Shown: piece by piece, positions 62,201 to 64,000 of the stretch
Position numbering within the stretch: the stretch's first letter is position 1
Layout: every line of letters begins with the position of its first letter
Assembly (NCBI GenBank): GCA_033030425.1
Contig: JAUFSD010000013.1
Coordinates: 806,001-870,000, forward strand
DNA: 64,000 nt
Origin: Verpa conica
Taxonomy: Eukaryota; Ascomycota; Pezizomycetes; Pezizales; Morchellaceae
Direction of reading: 5' to 3'
Position numbers and translations under genes: made by a program
Notes under the pieces: model-generated
The model's database searches: none
What the model was told of the DNA's origin: nothing
What the model saw: only the letters and a program-made list of their open reading frames with translations

Positions 62201-63167
62201 GCGTCAGGATTGAAGTCCCCATCACTAGAGGAATCAGAGGAATTGACGTTGGTGGTTAAAATATTGGCGGGTGTATTTTTTATTTTTGGTAAGGCCTCTT
62301 GCGTATCATTATCAGCTTCAGAACCTGAGCTACCTTCAACAATTCTCCTCAATTCTTCCTCCTCATCGAGTTCCGATTCAACTTCGCCAGTTGCATCGTA
62401 GTAATAGTCCATTAAGGGATTATCATATTTTCCTCCATTTACCACTTTCTCCTCCTCTTCCCCCTCATCATCCCCGTCCTCATCCTTTTCTGATAGATGG
62501 CTATTTTTAAACGCTGCTTTCTTCTTCATCGGAACAAGTCGTCGTTCTTCAACCACCTCCTCGTCGTCTGAACTTGAATCATCTTCAGTTTCTTTGTCTT
62601 TGTCCTCCTCAATATAGCTCTCGTCAGTCTCGGACCCAACCTGAACTGTAATCGAGTCATCTGCCTCAGCTTGCCCAATTCTTCTTCTCTTCCTCGACGG
62701 AATTGTCAACGCTGGTCGATCTGGCGCTGGACGAAGAAAGGTACGACCAAAAGGAGTTCCATCTATTAGTTTTCGTCCTGATGTGCTAATTTGGCGCCGC
62801 CCAGAGAGACGCCGTTGTTTAATTTCGTGAGACGAAAGTGGCCGGATTCTACATTACACTCAGACAATCAGCGACTTGTAATAACTGTAGATAGCCGGAA
62901 GAATGGTAATAGTGGGTAAGCATACACAACCTCGTCACCCTCTCTAATAACGCTCTCGACCTCTTGGAAATGCAGGCACTCGAACCCGTCAATCTCAACG
63001 GCATAATCCTCCAATCCCCACCTTGAAGATTCCAGCGGGACGATCTGTGATACACGGGTAAGGAATGAGGAAACATTCCTATCATCGCCGGGTTGAAAGG
63101 AGGATGTGTCCCACCATATCTTCATGGTGGGGAGGCCATTACGGTTTATAACTAGACGGAGCCGCAT
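59249..63167 (-). CDS. Large coilin-like nuclear protein
   Basis: Exons: 63167-62926, 62848-61853, 61799-59249; 1262 residues. The N-terminal ~80 residues form a ubiquitin-like module typical of fungal coilin relatives (MRLRLVINRNGLPTMKIWWD, VPLESSRWGLEDYAVEIDGF ECLHFQ). RRLSGRRQISTSGRKLIDGT and PFGRTFLRP follow. A long acidic Ser/Asp/Glu-rich region (residues about 130-410), a serine run and Lys-rich segments lie in the middle. Near residues 850-950 a Tudor-like block (PGTVITFKQLTMDKNYTPVM) matches the C-terminal fold of coilin. The C terminus ends in an Arg/Gly-rich nuclear-type tail (KKKRRGRGRGRRRG). Coilin scaffolds Cajal bodies and snRNP maturation. Identity is by pattern from memory and the size exceeds animal coilin (about 576 residues). 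Intron 2 skips two stop-producing acceptors and uses CCTCAG. Confidence 0.72.
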
Positions 63168-64000
63168 GGCTGGGTAGGATTCTGTGATGTTGTTGGGTAT
63201 CCCTGGTGGAGAAGTGGAAGACGCGTCCTTTGTTGAAGTTGAGGTGTGGAGGAGCGACGCTAATCCTTGTTTGGGTGTAGTCTTAGCGCACAGGCCAGAA
63301 ATTTATGCCAAGCCAGGACCGAACAATAGGAGCAACAACCAGAGAGCCCAAAGGGTTACAGGCTTTGGGGGGGCAGGCTGAGGTGCCGGTTTCTAATAGT
63401 TAGCTCATATAAAGATTCGTGTATTGATTGGTAAGAGCTTCTGGGGCTGTGACTGGTGGTTTGCGACAGCTTTGTTCATCAGCAGTCACTCGACCTAGTG
63501 AGCAGAACGCTAGAAAATGCTAACTCTCGTATGCGTGAGGACTTACAGATGCTAGATTTCTTATAGAACATATAACTGTATGCAAGAGTTGAATCGAGGC
63601 TTGGGAGCTTGGCTAAATATCATCATAAGTAACTGATGAATACTAGACATATATATACTAGACCTAGATTATTCATGTAGGAAACGGCAAAAATAGTAAG
63701 ATAGGTATTGTAATAGTTATATTTAGGATTGATAAGTGAAATTCGCTGTTATAGCTGTAGAGCTAACAGTGGTAATAGAGACGAAGGTAGATGACCGGTA
63801 AAGGCGGGAGGTTGATATTATAATACTAGCTATTCGCCTTACACGTGCATAATAGGCCCTTTTACCCGAGGTTCACCCCAGCCCAGGTTATATCTTCAGT
63901 GTAATGACTTAAGAGGTAGCTTATTAGCAAAGTGTAAGATAATAATAGAAATCATAGTTATAAGACTTATTCTCATAAACCTTTTCTTTCTATATACTGA
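63168..64000. other. Upstream region of the coilin-like gene
   Basis: Promoter side of the coilin-like gene (63168-63450), then AT-rich non-coding sequence to the window end. No gene recognised. Confidence 0.55.

Overview
The window is nuclear DNA from a filamentous ascomycete (Pezizomycotina). I reconstructed 16 protein-coding genes by following conserved protein frames across GT-AG introns; they contain 60 introns, mostly 50-90 nt, many with a CTAAC/CTGAC-like branch site just before the acceptor. Diagnostic fungal genes are a group III HAMP-repeat histidine kinase (NIK1), a Flo8/SomA-type LisH regulator, a CFEM secreted protein, a Bet3 TRAPP subunit and an Aleuria-lectin-like beta-propeller. 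An intact, very intron-rich DMC1 together with low gene density (about one gene per 4 kb) suggests an early-diverging Pezizomycotina lineage such as Pezizomycetes; that placement is inference.

Layout. 1-1.5 kb: U5 snRNP 40 kDa WD40 protein (minus, runs off the left edge). 3.0-6.0 kb: somA (minus) with a long, low-complexity leader. 8.5-9.6 kb: BET3 (minus). 11.2-11.8 kb: DIB1 (minus). 14.3-15.6 kb: an orphan membrane protein (plus). 18.2-19.4 kb: lectin-like propeller (minus). 24.4-25.4 kb: RRP7 (plus). 26.1-27.9 kb: DMC1 (plus). 29.1-30.1 kb: seven-knuckle CCHC protein (minus). 35.6-36.6 kb: 14-3-3 (minus). 38.1-38.7 kb: ATPase inhibitor IF1 (plus). 43.0-47.5 kb: NIK1 (minus). 51.7-52.3 kb: unrecognised small protein (plus). 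55.8-56.6 kb: CFEM protein (plus). 58.0-59.1 kb: SEN34 (plus). 59.2-63.2 kb: coilin-like protein (minus), convergent with SEN34.

Between the genes lie AT-rich gene-poor blocks (about 9.6-11.2, 15.7-18.1, 19.4-24.3, 30.1-35.5, 38.7-42.9 and 52.3-55.8 kb). They contain no credible full-length transposase, but they do hold six short inverted-repeat elements. Two of these share one terminal-repeat family (22.4 and 54.6-54.9 kb). The most transposon-like has exact flanking TA dinucleotides (12.9-13.1 kb).

No biosynthetic cluster, CRISPR array, tRNA or rRNA gene was seen. Six of the 16 genes act in RNA metabolism (U5-40K, Dib1, Rrp7, CCHC protein, Sen34, coilin-like); this may be chance. The most distinctive sequence-level observations are two consecutive microexons (11 and 7 nt) in DMC1, a 12-nt microexon in the CCHC gene, the shared miniature inverted-repeat family, and the very large coilin-like protein. 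I did not find a convincing new multi-gene system.
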